This document shows positions 1-7,800 of a stretch of 8,895 nucleotides of DNA, piece after piece; position 1 is the stretch's first letter; the number at the start of each line of letters is the position of its first letter. The notes below the pieces were generated by a model that did not search any database, was not told where the DNA came from, and worked only from the letters and a program-made list of their open reading frames with translations. This DNA comes from RI-43 sp033764725 (GTDB taxonomy: Bacteria; Pseudomonadota; Alphaproteobacteria; Caulobacterales; Aquidulcibacteraceae): positions 1 through 8,895 of the forward strand of contig JANRIR010000033.1 in the NCBI GenBank assembly GCA_033764725.1, in the 5' to 3' direction. The translations under genes and the position numbers were made by a program.

Positions 1-134
1 GCCTGCGCGCGCAGCATCAAGCCGGGCTTCGGAAACCGCTCCGTCGCGAACAAGGCCGCGATCGCATCGATCAGCGCCGCTTTCGCGTGCGACCAGAGCG
101 CGTCGAGCGCAGTGCGGGAGAGGATGGCGATCAC
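1..134 (-). CDS. 5' fragment of an unrecognised protein (runs off the left edge)
   Basis: An open frame on the minus strand begins with GTG at 134-132 and stays open to the window edge, giving 44 codons. The peptide starts (M)IAILSRTALDALWSHAKAA and continues as an Ala-rich, probably helical segment before a KPG turn. I do not recognise the family. There is no good Shine-Dalgarno sequence upstream. A TATAGT hexamer ends 6 bases before the GTG, the spacing expected for a leaderless mRNA, which supports this start. The gene lies on the same strand as pleD but 386 bp downstream of it, across a repeat cluster, so it is probably transcribed separately. Whether the frame continues beyond the window is unknown. 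Confidence 0.5.
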   Translation of the reverse strand, partial: MIAILSRTALDALWSHAKAALIDAIAALFATERFPKPGLMLRAQ

Positions 135-140
135 GCGCGC

Positions 141-146
141 ACTATA
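141..146 (-). promoter_or_regulatory. -10-like box for a possible leaderless transcript
   Basis: Read on the minus strand the hexamer is TATAGT, followed by GCGCGC and then the GTG start at 134. A transcript starting about 6-7 bases after the box would begin at or next to the GTG. No convincing -35 hexamer is seen 16-18 bases upstream; the best is TCCGAC at 164-169. This is inference from spacing only. Confidence 0.35.
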
Positions 147-217
147 GGCGCACGGCGAGGGGTGTCGGATAAGTTTCGCCGGGACCAAGCGGGGGAGGTG
201 TTTGCTCCCCATTGAAA

Positions 218-304
218 ACATGGACCCCGGATCAGGCTGCGCCTGTCCGGGGTGATGGAGGCTCCATCGCCCCGGGCGACCGGAGGGAGACCCGGGGCCC
301 ATGT
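218..304. repeat. 87-bp palindromic intergenic repeat, copy 1
   Basis: The element is bounded by 16-bp imperfect terminal inverted repeats: ACATGGACCCCGGATC at 218-233 against the complement of 289-304, 14 of 16 matching. The left part forms a nearly perfect hairpin, CCCCGGA(T)CAGGC with loop TGC and GCCTGTCCGGGG, with one bulged T. A second short palindrome, GATGGAG/CTCCATC, follows, then a CCCCGGG...CCCGGGG stem. Copy 2 begins 165 bp further on and matches at 81 of 87 positions. This is the architecture of REP/RUP-like or MITE-like intergenic repeats. No ORF or transposase is present. Confidence 0.85.
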
Positions 305-382
305 GTGCGCGCGTTTGCAATAACCAAAACGCCTCGCCGCTCGGTGCCGGCCAGCCAGGGATGTGCTTGCGCTTTATGGAGA

Positions 383-469
383 ACATGGACCCCGGATCAG
401 GCTGCGCCTGTCCGGGGTGATGGCGCCTTCATCGCCCCGGGCGACCGAAGGAAGACCCGGGGCCTATGT
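383..469. repeat. 87-bp palindromic intergenic repeat, copy 2
   Basis: This is a direct repeat of the element at 218-304 in the same orientation and of equal length. The first 41 bases are identical. The six differences lie in the central small palindrome (three), the following purine-rich loop (two) and the right terminal repeat (one). Weaker similarity continues outside both copies; each is followed at similar distance by a CAAT...CC.AAAACGCC stretch, so the original unit may have been about 130 bp. It lies 52 bp beyond the pleD stop codon, and its GC-rich hairpins could end or stabilise the divK-pleD transcript. Confidence 0.85.
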
Positions 470-520
470 TTACGCGTGCTTTCAATCACCGAAAACGCCC
501 CAGCGCGCAGCGGCGCCGGG

Positions 521-1903
521 TCAGACCGCGCGGGCGGCGAGGCTGCGGCCGACGACGCGGTTGCGGCCGCTGCGTTTGGCTTCGTAGAGCGCCTCGTCGG
601 CGCGCTTGATCAGCGCTTCGGCGTCCTCGTCGCGCGGATCGAGCGCGGCGACGCCGATCGAGACGGTGACGTCGAGGCCTTCGCGCTGCCGGCTCAGAAT
701 GAACGGCGCGGCCGCCACCTGGCGGCGAATGCGCTCGCCTGCAAGGCACGCCGCATCGCCCGACGCGCCGGGCATCACGATGGCGAATTCCTCGCCGCCC
801 ATGCGGCAGGCGAAATCGACCGGGCGCACATTGGAGGCCATGCGCGCGGCGAACTCGCGCAGCACGTCGTCGCCGGCGTCGTGGCCATAGGCGTCGTTGA
901 TTTTCTTGAAGTGGTCGATGTCGAGCATCAGCACCGACACCGGCGCGCCGCCATGCGCGGCGCGGCGCATCAAGGCGGACAATTGCGAAAACAGGAAACG
1001 ACGATTGAACAGGCCGGTGAGCTGATCGGTGACCGCAAGCTCGATGCTCTGATCGATCACCGTGCGCAGCGCCTCCATGGTGCGCTTGCGCTTCACCAGC
1101 GAGCGCACGCGCGCATTCAATTCATCCTCGTCGACCGGGCGCTGGATGACGTCATGGGCGCCGAGATCGAGCGCGCGGATCGAGCGGTCGCGATCGTCGG
1201 GGTCGACCACTGCGAGGATGGGCAGGTGCCTGGTCGCCTCCACCGAGCGCATCTTGCCGATGATGCGAAACCCATCGAAACCGCGGGAAAACAGCGAGAC
1301 GATCAGCATGTCCGGGGCGCCGAGCTCGCTTGCCGACGCCTGGTCGAAGCGCACCGCGCGATCGCTGCGCAGCATCGAGATGATATCGGCGGCCTGACGG
1401 GCGTTGTCGTCGACGACCAGGATCGTCGCCGGCGCCGCGGCGCGTGCAGCGAGGATTTGCGCGCGCCGGCCAGAGTCGATCACACCCAGTTTCGCGCCCA
1501 TCGCCTCGCGCGAGCGCAATTCGTCTGTGGCCATCTTCAGGCGCACCAGATTGCGCACGCGCGCCAGCAATTGCACGTCGTCGATCGGCTTGGTGAGAAA
1601 ATCCTCCGCGCCCGCCTCGAGACCTTTCAGGCGATGCTCGCGCCGGTCCAGCGCGGTGATGAGAATGACGGGAATGTCGCGGGTTTCGGGATCGTCCTTC
1701 AGGCGCCGGCACACCTCGAAGCCGTCGACGCCGGGCATCATCACGTCCAGGAGCACGATATCGGGCTTGTCGCGCCGCGCGGCGCGCATCGCCTCTTCGC
1801 CACGCGCGGCGCTGATGACGTCGTAATACTCCGCGCTCAGCTTCGCCTCGAGCAGGCGAAGATTGGCGGGAACATCGTCAACGATGAGGACACGTGCGCT
1901 CAC
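521..1903 (-). CDS. pleD: PleD: response regulator / diguanylate cyclase
   Basis: PleD condenses two GTP into cyclic di-GMP when its first receiver domain is phosphorylated; in Caulobacter it drives the swarmer-to-stalked cell transition. The 460-residue protein has the full PleD layout. REC1 (about 1-122) has acidic D9/D10, phospho-acceptor D53 in LLDVMMPG, T83 and K105. REC2 (about 158-272) is an adaptor without an acceptor, with S203 where Asp is expected. The GGDEF domain (about 290-455) has metal-binding D328, substrate residues N336 and D345, and active-site GGEEF at 369-373. The inhibitory I-site RPVD (R360-D363) sits five residues before GGEEF, as in Caulobacter PleD, so product inhibition is expected. 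The start is GTG at 1903-1901, with GGAGG four bases upstream. It follows divK by 10 bp, so the two are co-transcribed. Confidence 0.96.
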   Translation of the reverse strand: MSARVLIVDDVPANLRLLEAKLSAEYYDVISAARGEEAMRAARRDKPDIVLLDVMMPGVDGFEVCRRLKDDPETRDIPVILITALDRREHRLKGLEAGAEDFLTKPIDDVQLLARVRNLVRLKMATDELRSREAMGAKLGVIDSGRRAQILAARAAAPATILVVDDNARQAADIISMLRSDRAVRFDQASASELGAPDMLIVSLFSRGFDGFRIIGKMRSVEATRHLPILAVVDPDDRDRSIRALDLGAHDVIQRPVDEDELNARVRSLVKRKRTMEALRTVIDQSIELAVTDQLTGLFNRRFLFSQLSALMRRAAHGGAPVSVLMLDIDHFKKINDAYGHDAGDDVLREFAARMASNVRPVDFACRMGGEEFAIVMPGASGDAACLAGERIRRQVAAAPFILSRQREGLDVTVSIGVAALDPRDEDAEALIKRADEALYEAKRSGRNRVVGRSLAARAV

Positions 1904-1913
1904 GCCGCCTCCG

Positions 1914-2279
1914 TCAGCCTGCGAGACGCTTCACCGCGTCGAGAAAGGTCGTCACAGAAATCGGCTTCGACAAATACGCCTCGCAGCCGCCGGCGCGGAT
2001 GCGCTGCTCGTCGCCGCGCATGGCGAAGGCGGTGACGGCGAGAACGGGAATGCCTTTGAGGTCGGGGTCTTGTTTCAATTGCTCGGTGATTTCGAGCCCC
2101 GACACTTCCGGCAATTGGATGTCCATGACGATCAGGTCGGGCCGGTGCTCGCGGGCGAGCGGCAGCGCCTGGCGGCCCTCGCGCGTCTTGACCACGCGGT
2201 AGCCGAACGCCTCCAACAGGTCGTTGAAGAGGCGCATGTTCAGCTCGTTGTCTTCGACGATGAGGACCGTCTTCGCCAT
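1914..2279 (-). CDS. divK: DivK: single-domain response regulator
   Basis: DivK is a stand-alone receiver protein that relays phosphorylation between the PleC/DivJ histidine kinases and the DivL-CckA-CtrA pathway that sets the cell cycle and polarity in Caulobacter-type bacteria. The 121-residue product is one REC domain with E9/D10, phospho-acceptor D53 in MDIQLPEVSG, T83 in VTAFAM and K105 in SKP. The segments VLIVEDNELNM and GGCEAY.SKPIS are diagnostic of DivK. I chose the ATG at 2279-2277, which gives MAKTVLIVEDNE as in known DivK proteins; a TTG six bases upstream (2285) is an alternative adding Met-Ser. The Shine-Dalgarno signal is weak (GGACAG). pleD follows directly on the same strand, a pairing also found in Caulobacter. 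Confidence 0.96.
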   Translation of the reverse strand: MAKTVLIVEDNELNMRLFNDLLEAFGYRVVKTREGRQALPLAREHRPDLIVMDIQLPEVSGLEITEQLKQDPDLKGIPVLAVTAFAMRGDEQRIRAGGCEAYLSKPISVTTFLDAVKRLAG

Positions 2280-2466
2280 GCTCAAGCTGTCCGCCAGCGG
2301 CGGCCTTCCTGGTTACGGACGCGCGACGCGCCGGGCGCGCCCCGCCTGGGACCCGCCGCTTGCCCGCCTGCGTCGCCGACTCTTAAGGGCAAAGGACTTA
2401 ATGGACCCCTTCCCATGGACGCCCTTATTAAGGCGAAGCGAAGGTTTTCCGTAGATCGGAGCGCAG
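2280..2466. promoter_or_regulatory. divergent divK / mak intergenic region with TTAA motifs
   Basis: This 187-bp gap must hold the promoters for leftward divK-pleD and rightward mak-dinB. Most of it is very GC-rich, but 2380-2450 is clearly AT-richer. That patch has three TTAA motifs (2383-2386, 2398-2401, 2428-2431), one GACTC (GANTC-type, 2378-2382) and an 11-bp palindrome CCTTA-T-TAAGG (2423-2433). The mak ribosome-binding site GGAG is at 2458-2461, five bases before the ATG. I could not assign convincing -35/-10 pairs in either direction. Confidence 0.5.
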
Positions 2467-3372
2467 ATGCGGGCCGGAATCGATCTCGGCGGCACCAAAA
2501 TCGAGGCGGCGCTGATGGATGACGCAGGCGCGCTGTGCGCCCGGCGCCGGGTCGCGACGCCGAAAACCTATCCCGAAACGCTGGCGGCGATCGCGGCCTT
2601 GCTTGACGCTACGGAAGCCGAGGCGGGCCTGCGCGCCACGCGAATCGGCGTGGCGACGCCGGGCTCGCTGTCGCCGGCCACAGGCCTCGTGCGCAACGCC
2701 AATTCGACCTGGCTCAATGGCCGCCCCTTCGTGGAGGATCTGGCCGCGGCGCTCGGACGGCCGGTGCGCGCGGCCAATGACGCCAATTGTTTTGCGCTGT
2801 CTGAAGCGACGGACGGCGCCGGCGCCGGGCGCGCCGTGGTGTTCGGCGCAATCCTGGGCACGGGCTGCGGCGGCGGCGTCGTCGTGCGCGGCGAGGTGTT
2901 GGGCGGAGCGAACGGCGTCGCCGGCGAATGGGGCCACTCGCCCCTGCCCTGGATGACGGAGGCCGAGCGCGCGATCCCGCCCTGCTGGTGCGGCAAACAG
3001 GGGTGCCTGGAGACGTTCCTCTCCGGCCCCGGCTTCGAAGCCGATCATCGCCGCCGCAGCGGCGCAGCGCTGAGCGCAGCGGCGATCGCGGCCGCGCGCG
3101 GCGGTGACGCGCAGGCGGCGGCGTCCTATGCGGCTTATGTCGACAGGCTGGCGCGCGGGCTGTCGAGCGTGATCAATCTGATCGATCCCGATGCGATCGT
3201 GCTGGGCGGCGGGGTGTCGAATATCGCGGGCCTGGGCGACGATGTCGCCGCGCGGTTGCCGCTTTATGTGTTTTCAGACGTGGTGCGCACGCCGATCCTG
3301 CGCAACGCGCATGGCGATTCCAGCGGCGTGCGCGGCGCCGCGTGGCTGTGGCCTGCGGAGGATGCGGCGTGA
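2467..3372 (+). CDS. mak: ROK-family fructokinase (Mak-like)
   Basis: This cytoplasmic sugar kinase probably converts D-fructose to fructose-6-phosphate with ATP (EC 2.7.1.4). The 301-residue length is normal for ROK kinases. It shows the phosphate-binding DLGGTK (6-11), NANSTWLNG (78-85 region), catalytic D105 in ANDAN, the nucleotide-binding GTGCGGG (131-137), and the ROK zinc site made of H157 in GEWGH with C173, C175 and C180 in CWCGKQGC. The C-terminal HGDSSGVRGAAWLWP closely matches my memory of E. coli Mak, which favours fructokinase over the related N-acetylglucosamine kinase NagK; substrate specificity is still inferred. The ATG start has GGAG five bases upstream. The TGA stop overlaps the dinB start (GTGA), so the two are translationally coupled. 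Confidence 0.9.
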   Translation: MRAGIDLGGTKIEAALMDDAGALCARRRVATPKTYPETLAAIAALLDATEAEAGLRATRIGVATPGSLSPATGLVRNANSTWLNGRPFVEDLAAALGRPVRAANDANCFALSEATDGAGAGRAVVFGAILGTGCGGGVVVRGEVLGGANGVAGEWGHSPLPWMTEAERAIPPCWCGKQGCLETFLSGPGFEADHRRRSGAALSAAAIAAARGGDAQAAASYAAYVDRLARGLSSVINLIDPDAIVLGGGVSNIAGLGDDVAARLPLYVFSDVVRTPILRNAHGDSSGVRGAAWLWPAEDAA

Positions 3373-4643
3373 TCGTGTGCCGCGCCTGCGCGCATGGTTT
3401 CGATTTCGCAGAAACATGCCCGGCCTGCGGCGAGGATCGGCTGATCGCGCATGATGAACTCGCCGCGCTGTCGATCGCGCATCTCGATTGCGATGCCTTC
3501 TACGCCGCCATCGAAAAGCGCGACGATCCGGCGCTTGCGGCCAAACCGGTGATCATCGGCGGCGGCAAGCGCGGCGTGGTGTCGACCGCGTGCTATCTTG
3601 CGCGCGCTTATGGCGTGCGCTCGGCGATGCCGATGTTCAAGGCGCTCAAGCTGTGTCCGCACGCGACGGTGCTGAAGCCGCACATGCGCAAATATGTCGA
3701 GGAAGGGCGCATCATCCGCACCATGATGCAGGCGCTGACGCCGCAAGTGGAGCCGCTGTCGATCGACGAGGCTTTTCTCGATTTGTCCGGCACGCAGACG
3801 CTGCACGGCGGCGCGCCGGTGCAGACATTGGCGCGGCTGCAGAATGCGATCGAGCGCGAGCGGGGCTTGAGCGTCTCGATCGGCTTGTCGTTCAACAAAT
3901 TCCTCGCCAAGACCGCCTCCGATCTCGACAAGCCGCGCGGCTTTGCGGTGATCGGGCGCGCCGAGGCGCTGGCGTTTCTGGCGCCGCGCGCGGTGGGGAC
4001 GCTGCCCGGCGTCGGCCCCGCGGGCGCGCAGGCATTGGAGAAACGCGGCTGGCGCACGATCGGCGATCTGCGCGCCGCCGGGGAGAAGACGCTGATTGCG
4101 GCGCTCGGCGATTGGGGCGGGAGGCTTTATGCGCTGTCGATCGCGCACGATCCGCGCCGCGTCGATCCCGACGGCGAACGCAAGAGCATCTCCGCGGAGA
4201 CGACCTTCTTCGACGACATCCGCGATCCCGAACGCTTGCGCGACATTTTGTGGACGCTCTGCGAAAAGGTCGCGGCGCGCTGCCGCGCCAAGGCGATGGC
4301 CGGGCGCACGCTGACGCTGAAGCTGCGCCTCGCCTCGTTCAAGACGGTGACGCGGCGCACGCAATTGCCGGCGCCGACGATCCTTGCGGCGCGCGTGTTC
4401 GAGGAGGCTGCGCGCCTGCTCGACGGCCTCGCCGACGGGCGCACGGCGTTCAGGTTGATCGGCGTGGGCCTCGCGGATTTCTCCGACGCTGCGACCGCCG
4501 ACCAGGGCGACCTCCTCGACGCCGAGACGCCAAAGCGCGCCGCCGCCGAGGCGGCCATCGCCAAGGCGCGCGACAAGTTCGGCGCCGACGCCGTGCTCAC
4601 CGGGCGCGGGCTGCGGGTGAAGAGCGCGCGCGAAGGCGGGTGA
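3369..4643 (+). CDS. dinB: DNA polymerase IV (DinB, Y-family) with N-terminal zinc-binding extension
   Basis: This error-prone translesion polymerase extends primers past damaged bases. The Y-family core starts at IAHLDCDAFYAAIE (36-48), with metal-binding D40, steric-gate position Y45, and catalytic D132/E133 in LSIDEAFLD. A helix-hairpin-helix-like LPGVGPAGAQAL lies near 210-225, and the little-finger domain fills about 280-375. QGDLL at 379-383 loosely resembles a beta-clamp motif. The first 35 residues carry two CxxC pairs (C4/C7 and C17/C20), a probable zinc ribbon absent from E. coli DinB. I chose GTG at 3369 (424 residues) because GGAGG at 3357-3361 lies seven bases upstream and the start overlaps the mak stop. 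An in-frame GTG at 3342 would add nine residues. I see no LexA-like box in the operon promoter region. Confidence 0.93.
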   Translation: MIVCRACAHGFDFAETCPACGEDRLIAHDELAALSIAHLDCDAFYAAIEKRDDPALAAKPVIIGGGKRGVVSTACYLARAYGVRSAMPMFKALKLCPHATVLKPHMRKYVEEGRIIRTMMQALTPQVEPLSIDEAFLDLSGTQTLHGGAPVQTLARLQNAIERERGLSVSIGLSFNKFLAKTASDLDKPRGFAVIGRAEALAFLAPRAVGTLPGVGPAGAQALEKRGWRTIGDLRAAGEKTLIAALGDWGGRLYALSIAHDPRRVDPDGERKSISAETTFFDDIRDPERLRDILWTLCEKVAARCRAKAMAGRTLTLKLRLASFKTVTRRTQLPAPTILAARVFEEAARLLDGLADGRTAFRLIGVGLADFSDAATADQGDLLDAETPKRAAAEAAIAKARDKFGADAVLTGRGLRVKSAREGG

Positions 4644-4654
4644 CCGCCAACAAA

Positions 4655-4680
4655 AAAGCCCGGCGTTTCCGCCGGGCTTT
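4655..4680 (-). terminator. intrinsic terminator of tRNA-fMet, probably shared with dinB
   Basis: An 11-bp perfect stem (AAAGCCCGGCG / CGCCGGGCTTT) closes a 4-base loop. On the minus strand the loop is GAAA and the stem runs into TTTTTT, a textbook intrinsic terminator five bases after the encoded CCA of the tRNA. On the plus strand the stem is followed by only CCGTTT, so it would stop dinB transcripts less strongly. It lies 11 bp after the dinB stop, between convergent genes. Confidence 0.9.
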
Positions 4681-4685
4681 CCGTT

Positions 4686-4762
<77 letters not shown>

Positions 4763-4798
4763 TCATTCGACGGGCGCGCGGCCCGCGAAAGGAGCGTG

Positions 4799-4827
4799 GA
4801 TATCGTCCCGCGCGACCGTCATGTCAA
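4799..4827 (-). promoter_or_regulatory. sigma-70-type promoter of tRNA-fMet
   Basis: On the minus strand a consensus -35 TTGACA (4827-4822) is separated by exactly 17 bases from GATATC (4804-4799) as the -10. The -10 is 36 bases upstream of the mature tRNA 5' end, leaving a short leader for RNase P to remove. The -35 lies within an inverted repeat TGTCA-N6-TGACA (4822-4837). The promoter lies downstream of the receptor terminator, so tRNA expression does not depend on read-through. Confidence 0.75.
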
Positions 4828-4843
4828 GGGCGTGACAGAGAAG

Positions 4844-4879
4844 CGGCCGGGCCCGCGCGCGATGGCGCGAACCCGGCCG
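4844..4879 (-). terminator. hairpin terminator of the TonB-dependent receptor gene
   Basis: Nineteen bases after the TAA stop, the minus strand can form a stem of about 15 bp, CGGCCGGGTTCGCGC against GCGCGCGGGCCCGGCCG. It contains two G-U wobbles and a loop of about 6 bases. It is followed by TTCTCTGTC, a poor U-tract, so termination may be partial or assisted by Rho. Confidence 0.65.
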
Positions 4880-4898
4880 ATGCGGCTGTCCCCTCCGC

Positions 4899-7800
4899 TT
4901 AGAACTTCGCGTTCACGCCGACGAAGAAATACCGGCCGATGAGGTCGTACACGTTCGCCGAGGCGGTCGGGTACGGGGGCTCGACGTCGAACATGTTCTG
5001 CACCACGAACCGGCCCGTGATGTTGTCGGTGAAGTCGTAATTGAACGAGATGTCGTTGAGGAAATACGGATCGAGATCGAGGATGTTGCGGCTTTCGGTC
5101 GTGAACGAGGTGTCGAACACCGCGTCGCCGATATAGCGCGTGAACAGGCTCGCTTCGAACGGCCCCCGCGTATAGGTCGTGCGCAGATTCCACTCGAGAT
5201 CCGACACGCCGATTTCATCCTTGTCGTCGTTGAGATCGGTGCCCGTGCCGTTCACCGACGTCTCCAGGCGATTAACGTGGAAGACGTCGAGATCGAACGC
5301 GACCGAGCCCGCATCGCCGACATTGCGGAAGGCGAACCAGTCGCTCAGATCGGTCTCGTAATTCACCGACAGCGTCGCGCCCTGGAAGTAGCGGTAACCG
5401 GCATTGACCCGCCCGGTCGTGGCCGCCACCACCTGCCCCGCAGAGTCGCGGGTGAAGTTGCCGCACGGGCCGACCGGATAGCCCGGCGAGTCGTAGCAGG
5501 TCTGCAGGATCGCGGTGAGGGTGAAGTTTTCGATCGAGTTGGTCAGGTCGATGTTCACCCAGTCGCCCGAGATCGTGAATCCGTCGAGCCAGCTCGGTTG
5601 ATAGACGAAGCCCGTGCTCCAGGATTCGGCTTCTTCGTTCTTCAGAGTCGGGTTGCCGCCCGTGATGATCTGAATGGTGAAGGATTGCACGTTCGAGGTG
5701 AGCTGGAAGTTCGCCGGTAGGCCAAGGGCCTGGAACGCCGCCGCGCAATTGGCGCGGCGATTGGCGGGGCTGGGGCCGCCATTGATGTTGCGCGCGTCGC
5801 ACGGGTCGGTGGCGGTGGAGAACGCCGTGACCTGCGGCAGGAACAATTCCGCGATTGCTGGCGCGCGGAAGGTTTGGCTGATCGTGCCGCGCAGCATCAG
5901 GTCTTCGATCGGATAATAGCGCACGCCATAGGTGTGGGCGTTGCTCTTGCCGGCCTGCGTGTTGTCGACGTCGCGCCAGGCGGCTTCCACTTCGAAGCGA
6001 TGCATCAGCGGGAAGGTGAAGTCTTCGCCGAAGATGGGGAGCAGAAACTCGCCATAAAATTCTTCCGTTTCATAGCCGCCGCGGATCGGCGCGATCGCGA
6101 CCGAGCGGCCGATGCCGAGGCGGAAGGCTTCGTTCGGCTTGAAATTGGCGTTTTCTTCGCGCTGCTCATAGCCCACCGCGAAGCTGAAATCGCCGGCAGG
6201 CAGGCTGAACGGCGAACCGCCGAAGGACGCCTCATAGACCTTCTGTTCGTTGTTGTAGTCGGACTGGAAATTGGTGGTGATGTAGTTCAACGCCGCCGCA
6301 CTCGGCGCGCCGCGGCCGAACAGGTTCAACGGCGCGCAGTTCGGATCGTCGTTCGTCGTGATCGCGTCCGCATTGATGGCGCAGACGATCTGGTTCGAGG
6401 TGTTGCGCACCGCGTTGACCGCGTTTGCGAAGCGCGACTGCACGATGCTGGGCTGCGAGAAATACCCGGTGGAGCGGCCGACGCTGCCCGCGATGTTCCA
6501 GAAATAATCCCGGTTCGCGAGCTGGAAGTCGCCGTCGAGCGCCAAAAGCGCGCGATAGGTGTCGGCTTCCGAGACGATCTGGTTGGACCCGCCCACAAGG
6601 TCGGTGGAGGCGCGCGCCAGGAAGAATTGCGTGAGCGCGCCGGTCGGCTGGCTGGTGAGGATGCCGCGCGCCTGATCGGTGAGGAAGGGATTGTTCACCG
6701 AAATCGCAAGATTGCCCGACGTGCCGCCGAACAGGCCGGACTGATAGACCGGCTGGTTCGCCGTTTCCGTGGATTCCACGCGGTTCCACAGCGCTTCGCC
6801 GGACAGCCGGATATTCGGCGTCAGATCCACATGGCCGATGGAGGTGAGCAGCACGCGCTCGACCGGCGAGGAGAGCGCGCTGACGCCGGCGAGGTTGAAG
6901 CCGTCGCCGCCGGAGGCGATCGAAGCTTGGAAGAATTGGCCTGTGCGATACGGCACGAGATTGCCGTTCGTGTCGAACTGCGCGGCGACCCGCTGACCCG
7001 GATTGTTCGGATCCGGCATGGTGATGAGCTGCGCCAGCGAGATCGAGTTGGAGCGGAACGGCAGGCCGCCTTCCGTCAGTTCCGGAATGCGGCGGTTTTC
7101 GATCAGGATCGAGCCCGGGATGCCGTCGGTGGCGGATGTGTTGGCCGGGTTGGTTGCGAAGACCAATTGCCGCGCCAAACGCTCGCGACTGGCGGACGTC
7201 AATTCGCCCGTCGTGTTGTACTCGGCCGCGAACGCGATGTTGCCGCGCCCGTCGAGGAAGTTCACGCCATAGGTCGCGCGCAGGCGCTCGTTCTCGTAAT
7301 CGTCGCGTTCGGACACGCCATATTGCGCGTCGATTTCGAAGCCTTCGTAGTCATCCTTCATGATGATGTTGATGACGCCGGCGACCGCGTCGGAGCCATA
7401 CACGGCCGCCCCGCCCGCCTGGATGGTCTCGATGCGGTCGATCAGCGCGGTGGGCACCGAGTTCAGGTCGACCTGGGTACCCTGCTGGGCCAGACCGCCG
7501 ACGATCTGCGCCGCGTTGCTGGTGACGAAGCGGCGGCCATTGACCAGCGTCAGCGTGCGCTGGCTGCCGAGGTTGAAGATGTTGACGAAGTTGCGGCCGG
7601 TCGCGAACGAGGCCTGGTCGCCGATCGGGTTGACCGGGATGCCGTTGCCGGGGACGGCGTTGAGCACGTCGGCGAGGTTGGTCGCGCCCGAGCGGTCGAT
7701 CGTTTCGCTGGTGATCACCTGGATCGGCGCGGCGGAGGTGAGGTCGGCGCGGCGGATGCGCGAGCCGGTGACGACGATTTCCTCGTCGGCGGATGAAGCC

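Noticed and set aside
218..469. Possible CRISPR array from repeated palindromic units
   Set aside because: There are only two copies, of 87 bp, with a 78-bp spacer whose flanks are themselves partly homologous, and there are no cas genes. It fits an intergenic palindromic element instead.
212..2035. Long plus-strand open frame (607 codons) across the repeats and antisense to pleD
   Set aside because: It is the complement of the well-supported pleD gene, starts inside the repeat region, and its translation is low-complexity and rich in Ala, Arg and His. GC-rich genomes commonly give such shadow frames.
2383..2401. Classical CtrA box TTAA-N7-TTAA upstream of divK
   Set aside because: The two TTAA motifs are separated by 11 bases, not 7, and neither is followed by the CC of the TTAACC half-site, so I do not annotate a CtrA box.
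5874..7796. Long plus-strand open frame (640 codons) antisense to the TonB-dependent receptor
   Set aside because: The minus strand encodes a complete receptor with signal peptide, plug and C-terminal Phe. The antisense translation has no recognisable motif and an Arg/Ala/Asp/Val-rich composition typical of shadow frames.
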